From Sphingomonas hankookensis (GTDB lineage Bacteria > Pseudomonadota > Alphaproteobacteria > Sphingomonadales > Sphingomonadaceae), in contig NZ_LQQO01000045.1 of the NCBI RefSeq assembly GCF_001619955.1, positions 62,001 through 126,000 on the forward strand: DNA of 64,000 bases, read 5' to 3'. Position 1 is the stretch's first letter; each line of letters opens with the position of its first letter. Below, one piece after another: positions 1 to 7,206 of this stretch. The position numbers were made by a program, and so were the translations under genes. The notes under the pieces were generated by a model. That model was not told the origin of the DNA. It saw nothing but the letters and a program-made list of their open reading frames with translations, and searched no databases.

Positions 1-315
1 GCCGACGCGCGTCGCCTGTCCGGGCTTCAACGTGAGGTCGCGGGTTTCGCCGTTGCGCTTGTTGAGCAGGCCGACCACCGCGACGCGCTCGGCCATCGGC
101 GTGGCACCGGCGAGCAGGCGGCTGTCGAGGCCGGCATCGACGCTGACGACTTCCGGCGCACCGGGGCGGGGACGGACCGATTCGGGAACCGAGATCTCCG
201 CGTGCGGACCGGTCGACGGCGCCTGTCGCGACTGCCAGCTACGCCAGCCGAACCAGCCGCCGACCGCCAGCAGGACCGCGATCGCCAGCCCGGCCAGCCA
301 GCGGCGGAAATTCAC
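1..315 (-). CDS. DUF2155 domain protein, C-terminus outside window
   Basis: The visible 105 codons start at a GTG that overlaps the TGA of the upstream NDUFA12 gene (GTGA), so the two are translationally coupled. Residues about 6-20 form one hydrophobic segment, an N-terminal membrane anchor or uncleaved signal. The following periplasmic part has the AERVAVVGLLNKRNGETRDL stretch typical of DUF2155 proteins. DUF2155 genes commonly follow the NDUFA12 gene in alphaproteobacteria; their biochemical role is unknown. The gene runs off the left edge, so its length cannot be judged. Confidence 0.8.
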   Translation of the reverse strand, partial: MNFRRWLAGLAIAVLLAVGGWFGWRSWQSRQAPSTGPHAEISVPESVRPRPGAPEVVSVDAGLDSRLLAGATPMAERVAVVGLLNKRNGETRDLTLKPGQATRVG

Positions 316-704
316 GCGTCGGGGCTCCACGCCTCATAATCGCCGGTGGCGCGCACGCGGGCGCCGCCCTTGTCGAGCACGCCGGGCGGACGATAGGCGA
401 GCGCGGTGCCGGTCTGGTTGGGGACCGGCGGCTTCTGCCACTGGCGCACCGGCGGCAGCGACTGATCGGGCGTGCCCTCGATCTGGTGGTGCAGCCAGCT
501 GAACCATTCGGGCGGCACGCGGCTCGAATCGTTCGATCCTGCATAGATCACCCAGCGGCGCGGATTGCCCGCGGTGTCGCGACCGCCCTCATAATAGGCG
601 TTGCCGAGGTCGTCGGTGCCGACCTGCGTCTTGCCGCGCAGCCCGAGCCAGGTGCCGAAGGTGGCACCGTTCCACCAGGTGAAGACGTTCGCGAGGATTC
701 CCAT
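312..704 (-). CDS. NADH:ubiquinone oxidoreductase subunit NDUFA12 (17.2 kDa type)
   Basis: A 130-residue protein beginning MGILANVFTWWNGATFGTWL, the characteristic N-terminus of the bacterial NDUFA12 (B17.2) accessory subunit of respiratory complex I, with the VPPEWFSWLHHQIEGTPD block near residues 70-85. This family is restricted mostly to alphaproteobacteria and mitochondria, where it helps assembly or stability of the peripheral arm. The frame stays open 12 codons further upstream, but the internal ATG at 704 gives the family-standard start. Its stop overlaps the DUF2155 start. The core nuo genes are not in the window. Confidence 0.9.
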   Translation of the reverse strand: MGILANVFTWWNGATFGTWLGLRGKTQVGTDDLGNAYYEGGRDTAGNPRRWVIYAGSNDSSRVPPEWFSWLHHQIEGTPDQSLPPVRQWQKPPVPNQTGTALAYRPPGVLDKGGARVRATGDYEAWSPDA

Positions 705-749
705 GCGCGACCGCTTAGCGTGTGGCTGCGCACACGACAATGGGGTGGA

Positions 750-1229
750 TCATTTCCATGACACCTTGTCGCCCGCCGCGATACCCAGTTCGGCGGCACG
801 CCCGCCGCCCAGTTCCAGCACCGCCGACACGGGTTCGCCCGAAGGGACCGGCGCTTCGGAAAACGGCACGGTATTCTCGGCGATGGTCGCGATGGTGCGG
901 TCGGGGCGGATGAACAGGATGTCGAGCGGGCTGGGGGTGTTGCGCATCCAGAAATTGGCCACGCGCGGCGGTCCGCCATCGGGAGGATAAGGCGCGAACA
1001 ACATGCCGGCATCGGGGGCCAGCGGTGGGCGGTACATCAGTCCCTGCTGCTGCTGCGCCTCGGTCGCGGCGACCTCCACGACAAAGCGGTGGGCGGTGCC
1101 ATCGGCGGTGGTGACGGTCAGCTCAGTCCTGGACAGCGCAGTCTTTTCGTCGCCGGCCTCCTGCTTGCACCCGCCCAGCACCGCCAACAGCGCCGCCGCC
1201 GTCAGCCCGGAAAATCGCAATGCTCTCAA
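750..1229 (-). CDS. DUF192 domain lipoprotein
   Basis: The 159-residue product has a hydrophobic leader ending in a lipobox (LGGC, Cys at about residue 21), so it is probably a lipoprotein. The rest matches the DUF192 fold: LTVTTADGTAHRFVVEVA, then QQQGLMYRPPL, ANFWMRNTPSPLDILFI and a C-terminal ELGIAAGDKV. DUF192 proteins are small beta-barrel proteins of unknown function found in the periplasm. The only plausible start is a TTG at 1229, six bases after the stop of the cold-shock gene, so the two are likely cotranscribed. Confidence 0.8.
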   Translation of the reverse strand: MRALRFSGLTAAALLAVLGGCKQEAGDEKTALSRTELTVTTADGTAHRFVVEVAATEAQQQQGLMYRPPLAPDAGMLFAPYPPDGGPPRVANFWMRNTPSPLDILFIRPDRTIATIAENTVPFSEAPVPSGEPVSAVLELGGGRAAELGIAAGDKVSWK

Positions 1230-1234
1230 CGCTG

Positions 1235-1819
1235 TTACTCGCCAGTTTCAACCATCACGGCCAACGGCCCCTTCTGCCCCTCGACGATCCGGGCGACAAG
1301 CCGCTGTTCGGGGTCGACCTCCTCGATCCCGCCGCGCCGCAACGTTTCCATATGGACGAAGACGTCGCCGGGCTTGCTCTCGCGCACCAGGAAACCATAG
1401 CCTTTCAAGCGGTTGAACCATTTGACCGATACCGGTTCGAACGGCCCCGCCTGATCAGCCAGCGCGACCCGGTCGGGCCGCTCGACGACGCGGCGCACCG
1501 GTTCGACCGCGCTCGACAGGTCGATGTCGAGGATTTCCGCCGCCTGCATCCCGCGTGCCCGGCGCACGGCGTTGCAGGTGATGACTGCCCCTTCGGGCAG
1601 GGTACGACGCCCATGGGGTTCGAGGACCGAAAAATGGATCAGGACGTCGCCGATCGCCGGATCGTCGGCGACCGCGAATCCGAAGCCGCGGGTCACGTCG
1701 AACCATTTGATCGCGCCCCGCACCGCCGGGACGATCTCTTCGCGCGCAGCCGCCATCGCGGCCGGCTCCGCCTGTCCCATCACGCAATCATCGGCAATCG
1801 TTCGCGCTTCCAGACGCAT
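1235..1819 (-). CDS. Cold-shock protein with two tandem CSD domains
   Basis: Two cold-shock domains lie in one 194-residue chain. The first has [13 protein letters not shown] and [10 protein letters not shown]; the second has [13 protein letters not shown] and DVFVHMETL. These are the RNP1 and RNP2 nucleic-acid binding motifs. Double-CSD proteins are common in alphaproteobacteria (CspA-like, about 190-200 residues) and act as RNA chaperones or stationary-phase and cold regulators. ATG at 1819 is preferred because GGGGGAG lies about 10 bases upstream; a GTG at 1843 is possible. The gene is followed closely by the DUF192 gene. Confidence 0.88.
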   Translation of the reverse strand: MRLEARTIADDCVMGQAEPAAMAAAREEIVPAVRGAIKWFDVTRGFGFAVADDPAIGDVLIHFSVLEPHGRRTLPEGAVITCNAVRRARGMQAAEILDIDLSSAVEPVRRVVERPDRVALADQAGPFEPVSVKWFNRLKGYGFLVRESKPGDVFVHMETLRRGGIEEVDPEQRLVARIVEGQKGPLAVMVETGE

Positions 1820-1887
1820 CGTCGCGTGCTCCCCCTGGGGCACACTCTATCACGATGTTTCACGAACGCGACGATTTCTTTACGATG

Positions 1888-2415
1888 CTACCCGTCCCAG
1901 TCCGCATCGTCGTCGGACGCCGGCAGTCCGACGATGCGCCGGGCCAGCGCCGGGGCGTGCCCCGCCCGCACCATCGCCGCGATCTGTTTCTCACGGCGGT
2001 CGCGCTCCACCGGCACGGTCGCGAACGGCCCGATGCGCTTGCGTCGGGCAAAGGCGAGCGCCGCGCCCTCCGCCCCCTCCTCCAGCGTGTCGTGGAATTC
2101 GCTCGTCTCCTCCTCGCCGACGCCTGCCTGGCGCAGCGCATCGCGCACCCGCCGCGCGCCCAGCCCGCGCCGGGTCATCGACGCCACCCGCGCCTCGGCA
2201 AAGGCGCGGTCGTCGACATAGCGCAGCTCGGCCATGCGGTCGGCCAGCGCATCCACATCGATCTCCCCCTCCCGCCCACGCTCGCGCAGCTTGCGGTGGA
2301 GATAGGCGACCAGCTTCGCCCGCGTGGTCGCATAGCGTTCAACATAGCGTAAGGCGGCGCGTTCCAGGGCGGGCTGGTCGAGCGGTGGCAGCGGGCGGCG
2401 CGGGTCTCGGGACAT
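1888..2415 (-). CDS. recX: Regulatory protein RecX
   Basis: The 175-residue protein has the three-helix repeats of RecX, with LRYVERYATTRAKLVAYLHR, ELRYVDDRAFAEARVASMTR and RRGLGARRVRDALRQAGV. RecX inhibits or modulates RecA filament growth. It is not next to recA here. Translation is called from ATG at 2415; the frame is open further upstream, but that part overlaps the divergent acyl-AMP ligase and has no family similarity. The 125 bp between the two starts must hold both promoters. Confidence 0.85.
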   Translation of the reverse strand: MSRDPRRPLPPLDQPALERAALRYVERYATTRAKLVAYLHRKLRERGREGEIDVDALADRMAELRYVDDRAFAEARVASMTRRGLGARRVRDALRQAGVGEEETSEFHDTLEEGAEGAALAFARRKRIGPFATVPVERDRREKQIAAMVRAGHAPALARRIVGLPASDDDADWDG

Positions 2416-2540
2416 GCGCCATGTTTGTGCCACACTGGGCGGCGATTTTGAAATCAACTGTGCCGCGCGGCCCTTTGCCGCTATGGCGACACGCTTCGAA
2501 CGCCGCGTATCGCGCGAACGGGCCTGAGAGTTGGACAAGA

Positions 2541-4295
2541 ATGACGACGAATCTTGAAGGAAGTGTTGCAGTTTCGCTGGAAGCGACCCCGACCGTGGAC
2601 GCGTTGCCACGCCGGTTCGCCGACTTCGCGACGCTGGGCGACGCGATGGATTATGCGGCGCAGGGCTCGCGCGGGCTGAACTTCCACGACGCGCGCGGTA
2701 CGCTGAAGCGCCCCTATCCCTTCCGCGAGATGCGCGAGGATGCGCTGCAACAGGCTTATCGCCTGATCGCCAAGGGCGTGCGTCCCAACGATCGCATCGC
2801 GCTGATCGCCGAGACGGGTGCGGAGTTTGCGGCGCTGTTCTTCGGCGTGGTCTATGCTGGCGCATGGCCGGTGCCGCTGCCGCTGCCCACCTCGTTCGGC
2901 GGGCGCGAGGCCTATGTCGAACAGCTGCGGGTGCAGCTGGCCAGCTGCGATCCCAAGACGCTGTTCTACCCGGCCGAACTGGAAGCGATGGCGGGCGAAG
3001 CGGCGCGGATCGCCGGGGTCGAAGGCATTGATTGGGAAAGTTTTTCGACCGCCGAAGCGGTCGCGGTCGAGCTGCCCAAGGCGTCGAGCGACGATATCTG
3101 CTACCTGCAGTATAGCAGCGGATCGACCCGCTTCCCGCATGGGACCGAGATCACCCATGCCGCGCTGCTGAACAACCTGTCGGCGCACAGCCATGGCATG
3201 CAGCTGGTCGATCAGGATCGCTGCATTTCGTGGCTGCCCTGGTATCACGATATGGGGCTGGTCGGCTGCTTCCTGTCGGTCGTCGCCAACCAAGTTTCGA
3301 CCGACTATCTGAAAACAGAGGATTTTGCCCGCCGTCCGCTGGCATGGCTGGACCTCATCACCCGCAATACGGGCAATTCGATTTCCTACTCGCCGACCTT
3401 CGGCTACGACATCTGCGCGCGGCGCATGTCGAGCCAGACCAAGGCAGCGGACCGGTTCGACCTGTCGCGCTGGCGGCTGGCGGGCAATGGCGCGGACATG
3501 ATCCGGCCCGATGTGATGCAGTCGTTCGTCGACGCCTTCGCCGATGCCGGGTTCAAGGCGTCGGCGTTCCTGCCGTCCTATGGCCTTGCCGAGGCGACGC
3601 TGGCGGTGGCGATCATGCCGCCGGGCGAGGGCATCATCGTCGAACTGGTTGAAGAGACGGAACTTTCCGGCGGCACCGGCCGCGCCGACCGGCCGCAGCG
3701 GTATCGCGCGATCGTGAATTGCGGGAAGCCGGTGAAGGACATGACGGTCGAGATCCGCGAAGAGGACGGCACCCCCCTGCCCGAACGCGCGATCGGCAAG
3801 GTCTGGTGCAAGGGGCCGTCGCTGATGAGCGGATATTTCCGCGATCCGGAGGCGACCGCGGCGTGCATGGTCGACGGGTGGCTGGACACCGGCGACATGG
3901 GCTATCTGTCTGACGGATATGTCTATATCGTCGGCCGGGCCAAGGACATGATCATCGTCAACGGCAAGAATCACTGGCCGCAGGACATCGAATGGGCGGT
4001 GGAGCAGCTGCCCGGGTTCAAGGCCGGCGACATCGCCGCGTTCGCGATCACGACGCCGGGCGGCGAGGAAACGCCAGCGGTGCTGGTGCAGTGCCGGGCG
4101 TCGGACGAGGGTGAGCGGCTGCGGCTGCGCGAGGAAATTCGCGAGCGAGTCCGGTCGGTTACCGGCATGAACTGCGTGATCGAACTGGTCCCGCCGCGCA
4201 CCTTGCCGCGGACGTCGTCGGGGAAGCTCAGCCGGGCGAAGGCGCGGAAATTGTATCTGGAGGGTGAGATCAAGCCTTACGCCATCGCGGCGTGA
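2541..4295 (+). CDS. Fatty acyl-AMP ligase (FAAL-type adenylating enzyme)
   Basis: The 584-residue ANL-superfamily enzyme carries YSSGSTRFPHG (around residue 191) in place of the usual P-loop, SWLPWYHDMGLVG, and the C-terminal block TGDMGYLSDGYVYIVGRAKD followed by NGKNHWPQDIE. Those are hallmarks of fatty acyl-AMP ligases, which activate fatty acids with ATP and pass them to an acyl carrier protein rather than to CoA. The C-terminal SSGKLSRAKARKLY keeps the catalytic Lys region. No polyketide synthase, NRPS or carrier protein gene is adjacent, so the acceptor is unknown; a role in lipid or sphingolipid acylation is only a guess. ATG at 2541 gives a normal N-terminus. Confidence 0.87.
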   Translation: MTTNLEGSVAVSLEATPTVDALPRRFADFATLGDAMDYAAQGSRGLNFHDARGTLKRPYPFREMREDALQQAYRLIAKGVRPNDRIALIAETGAEFAALFFGVVYAGAWPVPLPLPTSFGGREAYVEQLRVQLASCDPKTLFYPAELEAMAGEAARIAGVEGIDWESFSTAEAVAVELPKASSDDICYLQYSSGSTRFPHGTEITHAALLNNLSAHSHGMQLVDQDRCISWLPWYHDMGLVGCFLSVVANQVSTDYLKTEDFARRPLAWLDLITRNTGNSISYSPTFGYDICARRMSSQTKAADRFDLSRWRLAGNGADMIRPDVMQSFVDAFADAGFKASAFLPSYGLAEATLAVAIMPPGEGIIVELVEETELSGGTGRADRPQRYRAIVNCGKPVKDMTVEIREEDGTPLPERAIGKVWCKGPSLMSGYFRDPEATAACMVDGWLDTGDMGYLSDGYVYIVGRAKDMIIVNGKNHWPQDIEWAVEQLPGFKAGDIAAFAITTPGGEETPAVLVQCRASDEGERLRLREEIRERVRSVTGMNCVIELVPPRTLPRTSSGKLSRAKARKLYLEGEIKPYAIAA

Positions 4296-4308
4296 GCGCT
4301 TGGGGATA

Positions 4309-4364
4309 GCCCCCTCCACCACCGCTTCGCGGCGGTCCCCCTCCCCACCTTGTGGGGAGGATTT
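4309..4364. repeat. Intergenic palindromic element, CCCTCC/GGGGAGG family
   Basis: Just after the acyl-AMP ligase stop lies CCCCCTCCACC, a short GC hairpin (ACCGCTTCGCGGCGGT), then CCCCACCTTGTGGGG and AGGATTTA. Similar sequence recurs at 28137-28276. The second hairpin could also end transcription of the upstream gene. Confidence 0.55.
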
Positions 4365-4409
4365 AATGCTTTCCTACAAGGCTTCGGACAGCTAGGTCAG
4401 AAATCGGCC

Positions 4410-4438
4410 TTGCCCTTCCGGTTCGACCGGGATAGAGG
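4410..4438 (+). promoter_or_regulatory. Probable promoter for tRNA-Trp
   Basis: TTGCCC, a 17-base spacer and TAGAGG end 12 bases before the mature tRNA 5' end. Assigned by eye from spacing and position; not tested. Confidence 0.45.
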
Positions 4439-4450
4439 CCGCGTCCGCAC

Positions 4451-4526
4451 ACGAGTGTAGCTCAGCTGGTAGAGCATCGGTCTCCAAAACCGAGGGCCGG
4501 GGGTTCGAATCCCTCCACTCGTGCCA
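4451..4526 (+). tRNA. tRNA-Trp (CCA anticodon)
   Basis: A complete 76-nt cloverleaf can be folded. The 7-bp acceptor stem is ACGAGTG with CACTCGT, the D arm is GCTC/GAGC, the anticodon stem is TCGGT/ACCGA with loop CTCCAAA (anticodon CCA at 34-36), and the T arm has loop TTCGAAT. CCA is encoded. The position upstream of secE-nusG is the usual alphaproteobacterial order. Confidence 0.96.
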
Positions 4527-4575
4527 GCGCGCCGCCGCGCCGATCCCCGAAACTGATGGACTGGATTCGACGACG

Positions 4576-5154
4576 ATGTTCCGCGCGCTGTACGACTGGA
4601 CGCTCCGCCTTGCCAATCATCGCCATGCGGTGCGCAGCCTGGCGGTCGTGTCGTTCTGCGAAAGTTCGTTCTTTCCGATCCCGCCCGATGTCGTGCTGGT
4701 GCCGGTCATCCTGCAGCACCGCACCCGCGCCTATCAGATCGCGGCGATCTGCACGATCGCGTCGGTGCTGGGCGGGATGGTCGGCTATGCCATCGGCTAT
4801 TTCCTGTGGGACACGGTCGGCGCGTGGGTCATCAACCTGTACGGGTTGCAGGACAAGGCGGCGAAGTTCCAGGCGGGCTTCGCCGAATATGGCGCGGCGA
4901 TCATCCTGCTCAAAGGACTGACGCCGATCCCGTTCAAGCTGGTGACGATCGCGTCGGGCCTCGCCAAGTTCAACTTCGCGCTGTTCGTCCTCACCGCGAC
5001 GATCACTCGCGCCTTCCGCTTCTTCCTGATCGCGTTCCTGCTCAAGAAATATGGCGCGCCGGTGCAGGAGTTCATCGAGAAGCGCCTGACGATGATCGGC
5101 ATCCTGCTGGTCGTCGCGCTGGTCGGCGGGTTCGCGGCGGTCAGCCTGTTGTAA
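4576..5154 (+). CDS. DedA/YqaA-family (VTT-like) inner-membrane protein
   Basis: A 192-residue polytopic membrane protein. The N-terminal part holds FCESSFFPIPPDVVLVPVIL, and the middle has LLKGLTPIPFKLVTIASGLA, both typical of the YqaA branch of the DedA/SNARE-associated family. Four to five membrane segments are visible. DedA relatives act in phospholipid or undecaprenyl-phosphate translocation, but the substrate of the YqaA branch is not established. It lies 49 bases after tRNA-Trp and may share its transcript. Confidence 0.85.
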   Translation: MFRALYDWTLRLANHRHAVRSLAVVSFCESSFFPIPPDVVLVPVILQHRTRAYQIAAICTIASVLGGMVGYAIGYFLWDTVGAWVINLYGLQDKAAKFQAGFAEYGAAIILLKGLTPIPFKLVTIASGLAKFNFALFVLTATITRAFRFFLIAFLLKKYGAPVQEFIEKRLTMIGILLVVALVGGFAAVSLL

Positions 5155-5244
5155 CCGTTTCGGATACGATTGCCGGAATCGTCGCGAAACGATCCTTCTG
5201 CCAAGAGCCGCCCCAGCGCGATGGTCGCGCGTGGGGGGACAGAA

Positions 5245-5889
5245 ATGAAATGGACGATGGTCGCCGCAATGACGGCGGTGCTGGGGGCGGCGCCGGCATG
5301 GGCGCAGGACAGGCCGTTCGACCCGTATGGCGATGGTGGCGAGGTCACCTATCGCGACCCGATGACCGGGTTCCGGGTCGAGGTGGCGGGCGGCTATGAC
5401 CGGCTGGAAATCAATTACGTCGACGACGACACCAAATATTATGATGGCGCCGACGGTATCCGCTATGGCGGCGAGATCGGATATGATGTCGCGATCGGCG
5501 GCACGGTGCTGCTGGGGGCCTATGGCGGCTATGCCGGGGCGTCGACCAAAAGATGCGACGATATCGGGTTATCGATCGAGCTGTGCCAGAAGGCGAAGGG
5601 CGAATGGTCGGGCGGGGTCCGGCTGGGGCTGCGGGTGGCCGAGCGGGCGCAGGTCTATGGCAAGGTCGGCTATGCGTCGATGCCGCTGGAGTTCCGCTAT
5701 AATACGGATCGCACGACCGAGACCTATGCCGGGATGCACTTCGGGCTGGGTGGCGAGATCGGGCTGGGCAGCGGCGCCTTTGCGAAGGCGGAACTGGTCG
5801 CGACCAATTTCCGGACGAAGGACCGGATCTACGAAGGGCTGAATTTCGACCGGCGGCATGCGGTGGCCGGGTTGGGCTATCGGTTCTGA
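5245..5889 (+). CDS. Outer-membrane beta-barrel protein (porin-like)
   Basis: The 214-residue product has a classic signal peptide (cut after AWAQ). The mature part alternates polar and hydrophobic residues and contains repeated YGGEIGYDVA and GLRVAERAQVYGKVGYA strands. It ends in a C-terminal YRF, the phenylalanine signature of BAM-inserted barrels. This is an OmpA-like/OMP_b-brl type eight-strand barrel; no specific function is recognisable. ATG at 5245 is chosen because GGGGGAC sits just upstream and it starts the signal peptide; the open frame extends 25 codons earlier. Confidence 0.75.
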   Translation: MKWTMVAAMTAVLGAAPAWAQDRPFDPYGDGGEVTYRDPMTGFRVEVAGGYDRLEINYVDDDTKYYDGADGIRYGGEIGYDVAIGGTVLLGAYGGYAGASTKRCDDIGLSIELCQKAKGEWSGGVRLGLRVAERAQVYGKVGYASMPLEFRYNTDRTTETYAGMHFGLGGEIGLGSGAFAKAELVATNFRTKDRIYEGLNFDRRHAVAGLGYRF

Positions 5890-5910
5890 GGGGTTCGGCG
5901 CGTCGGGGTC

Positions 5911-5964
5911 CCGCGTTTCGCGCCAGAAGAAGAAGCGGGACCCCGGGTCAAGCCCGGGGTGACG
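5911..5964. repeat. Palindromic repeat, CGGGACCCCGGGTCAAGC family (A)
   Basis: CGGGGTCCCGC is followed by a spacer and AGCGGGACCCCGGGTCAAGC then CCGGGGTGACG. Copies of the same family occur at 11097, 20713, 26734, 35711 and 40429. The element lies downstream of the barrel gene and could form a long hairpin. Confidence 0.75.
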
Positions 5965-6040
5965 ATGGGGGAGCGGCGAGGTGGAAGCGCGGTCGGCCGG
6001 CCCCGTAGCAGGGGGGCCGGCAGGCCCCTGCCCCGCACGC

Positions 6041-6069
6041 TTGCTTCCCGCTTCCGAGATCGCTAGATA
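6041..6069 (+). promoter_or_regulatory. Probable promoter for secE-nusG
   Basis: TTGCTT, a 17-base spacer and TAGATA are present about 100 bases before secE. Matches a sigma-70-type promoter by eye. Confidence 0.5.
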
Positions 6070-6174
6070 CCATGCCCAATCCGACAGCGTGGATGGGCCG
6101 CGCCGGTTCCCAGAAGGGACCGGACGGGGCCTTGTGTCCGGCGGTCGGTCGAACCGATAATGAAGGTCATGCAC

Positions 6175-6372
6175 GTGGCGAAAGTTACCCCCGTCGAATT
6201 CATGCGGCAGGTCCGGGCCGAAACCGCCAAGGTGACGTGGCCGACGCGCAAGGAAACGGTGATGACCGCGGTGATGGTCGTCATCATGACGACGCTGCTG
6301 GCGGTCTTCTTCCTCGGCGTGGATTCGGCGTTCGACGCGATCGTCAAGGGCCTGCTGCGGCTCGCGCAGTAA
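6175..6372 (+). CDS. secE: Preprotein translocase subunit SecE
   Basis: SecE is the essential small subunit that braces SecY in the translocon. The 65-residue protein has AKVTPVEFMRQVRAETAKV, then TWPTRKETVMTA, the conserved amphipathic helix and tryptophan, and one membrane helix (VMVVIMTTLLAVFFLGV). GTG at 6175 is preferred: GAAGG lies 8 bases upstream and the product then starts MAKVTP as in relatives. In-frame ATGs at 6160 and 6169 would sit on top of that Shine-Dalgarno. nusG follows after 35 bases. Confidence 0.9.
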   Translation: MAKVTPVEFMRQVRAETAKVTWPTRKETVMTAVMVVIMTTLLAVFFLGVDSAFDAIVKGLLRLAQ

Positions 6373-6407
6373 CCGCGCTCGCACCCCCTATAGCTTTAAG
6401 GACACCC

Positions 6408-6947
6408 ATGTCGCGCTGGTACATCATTCACGCCTATTCCGGGTTCGAGGGCAAGGTCCGCGATTCGATCCTGTCCGAAGCGACGCGCCTCGGCCTTGAC
6501 CATGCGGTCGAAGCGATCGAGGTCCCGACCGAGAATGTGACCGAAGTCCGTCGCGGCAAGAAGGTGCAGTCCGAGCGCAAGTTCATGCCCGGCTACGTGC
6601 TGGCGAAGCTGGACCTGAGCGACCAGGTCTATCACCTCGTCAAGAACACGCCGAAGGTGACGGGATTCCTGGGATCGTCGGGCAAGCCGCAGGCGATCAG
6701 CGAGGCGGAAGCCACGCGGATGCTGAACAGCAAGGAAGAGGCCGCCGCCTCCCCTGCCAAGACCAAGATCAAGGTCGATTTCGAGATCGGCGATTCGGTC
6801 AAGGTGCTGGACGGCCCGTTCGCAAGCTTCAACGGCGTGGTCGAGGAACTGGACTTCGACAAGTCGAAGGTGAAGGTCAGCGTGTCGATCTTCGGGCGTG
6901 CGACGCCAGTGGAACTGGATTTCGAGCAGGTGGAACGAAGCAAGTAA
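6408..6947 (+). CDS. nusG: Transcription termination/antitermination factor NusG
   Basis: NusG bridges RNA polymerase with Rho or ribosomal protein S10. The 179-residue sequence begins MSRWYIIHAYSGFEGKVRDS (NGN domain), includes ERKFMPGYVLAKLDL and ends with the KOW domain (FEIGDSVKVLDGPFASFNGV then GRATPVELDFEQVE). Length and start are standard. A strong terminator follows at 7044, separating it from the rplK-rplA unit. Confidence 0.97.
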   Translation: MSRWYIIHAYSGFEGKVRDSILSEATRLGLDHAVEAIEVPTENVTEVRRGKKVQSERKFMPGYVLAKLDLSDQVYHLVKNTPKVTGFLGSSGKPQAISEAEATRMLNSKEEAAASPAKTKIKVDFEIGDSVKVLDGPFASFNGVVEELDFDKSKVKVSVSIFGRATPVELDFEQVERSK

Positions 6948-6974
6948 GGCGAAAGCCGAAACTTGCTGTCCGCA

Positions 6975-6998
6975 CACGAATAGCGAACGCTATTCGTG
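6975..6998. other. Perfect 11-bp inverted repeat after nusG
   Basis: CACGAATAGCG and CGCTATTCGTG are separated by only two bases. The repeat sits inside a larger imperfect stem formed by GTCCGC (6968) and GCGGAC (7004). It could be a hairpin in the nusG 3' UTR or a dyad operator; no function can be read off. Confidence 0.6.
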
Positions 6999-7043
6999 AG
7001 ACGGCGGACACCGGCCGGCGGGTGCAACCCGACCGACGTTAGC

Positions 7044-7073
7044 GGCGTAGGGCGAAGGCCCTGCGCCGTTTTT
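7044..7073 (+). terminator. Rho-independent terminator after secE-nusG
   Basis: A 10-bp stem, GGCGTAGGGC with GCCCTGCGCC (one GT pair) and loop GAAG, is followed by GTTTTT. It lies about 95 bases after the nusG stop. Confidence 0.8.
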
Positions 7074-7206
7074 GCATTGGCTAACTCCGCAGCTACCAAT
7101 CAGGAAATACGATATTCGACACTTCCACTCTGTACCTCGTTGATTGCTGCGCTAAGATGAGAATTAGAAGCGCATGCTGATGCGAGAATATGGCTAGGAA
7201 AAGCTG

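Noticed and set aside
2481..4322. A 613-codon open frame on the minus strand over the acyl-AMP ligase gene
   Set aside because: It is antisense to a well-supported enzyme gene and its translation is low-complexity Arg/Gln/His-rich, a common artefact of high-GC codon bias.
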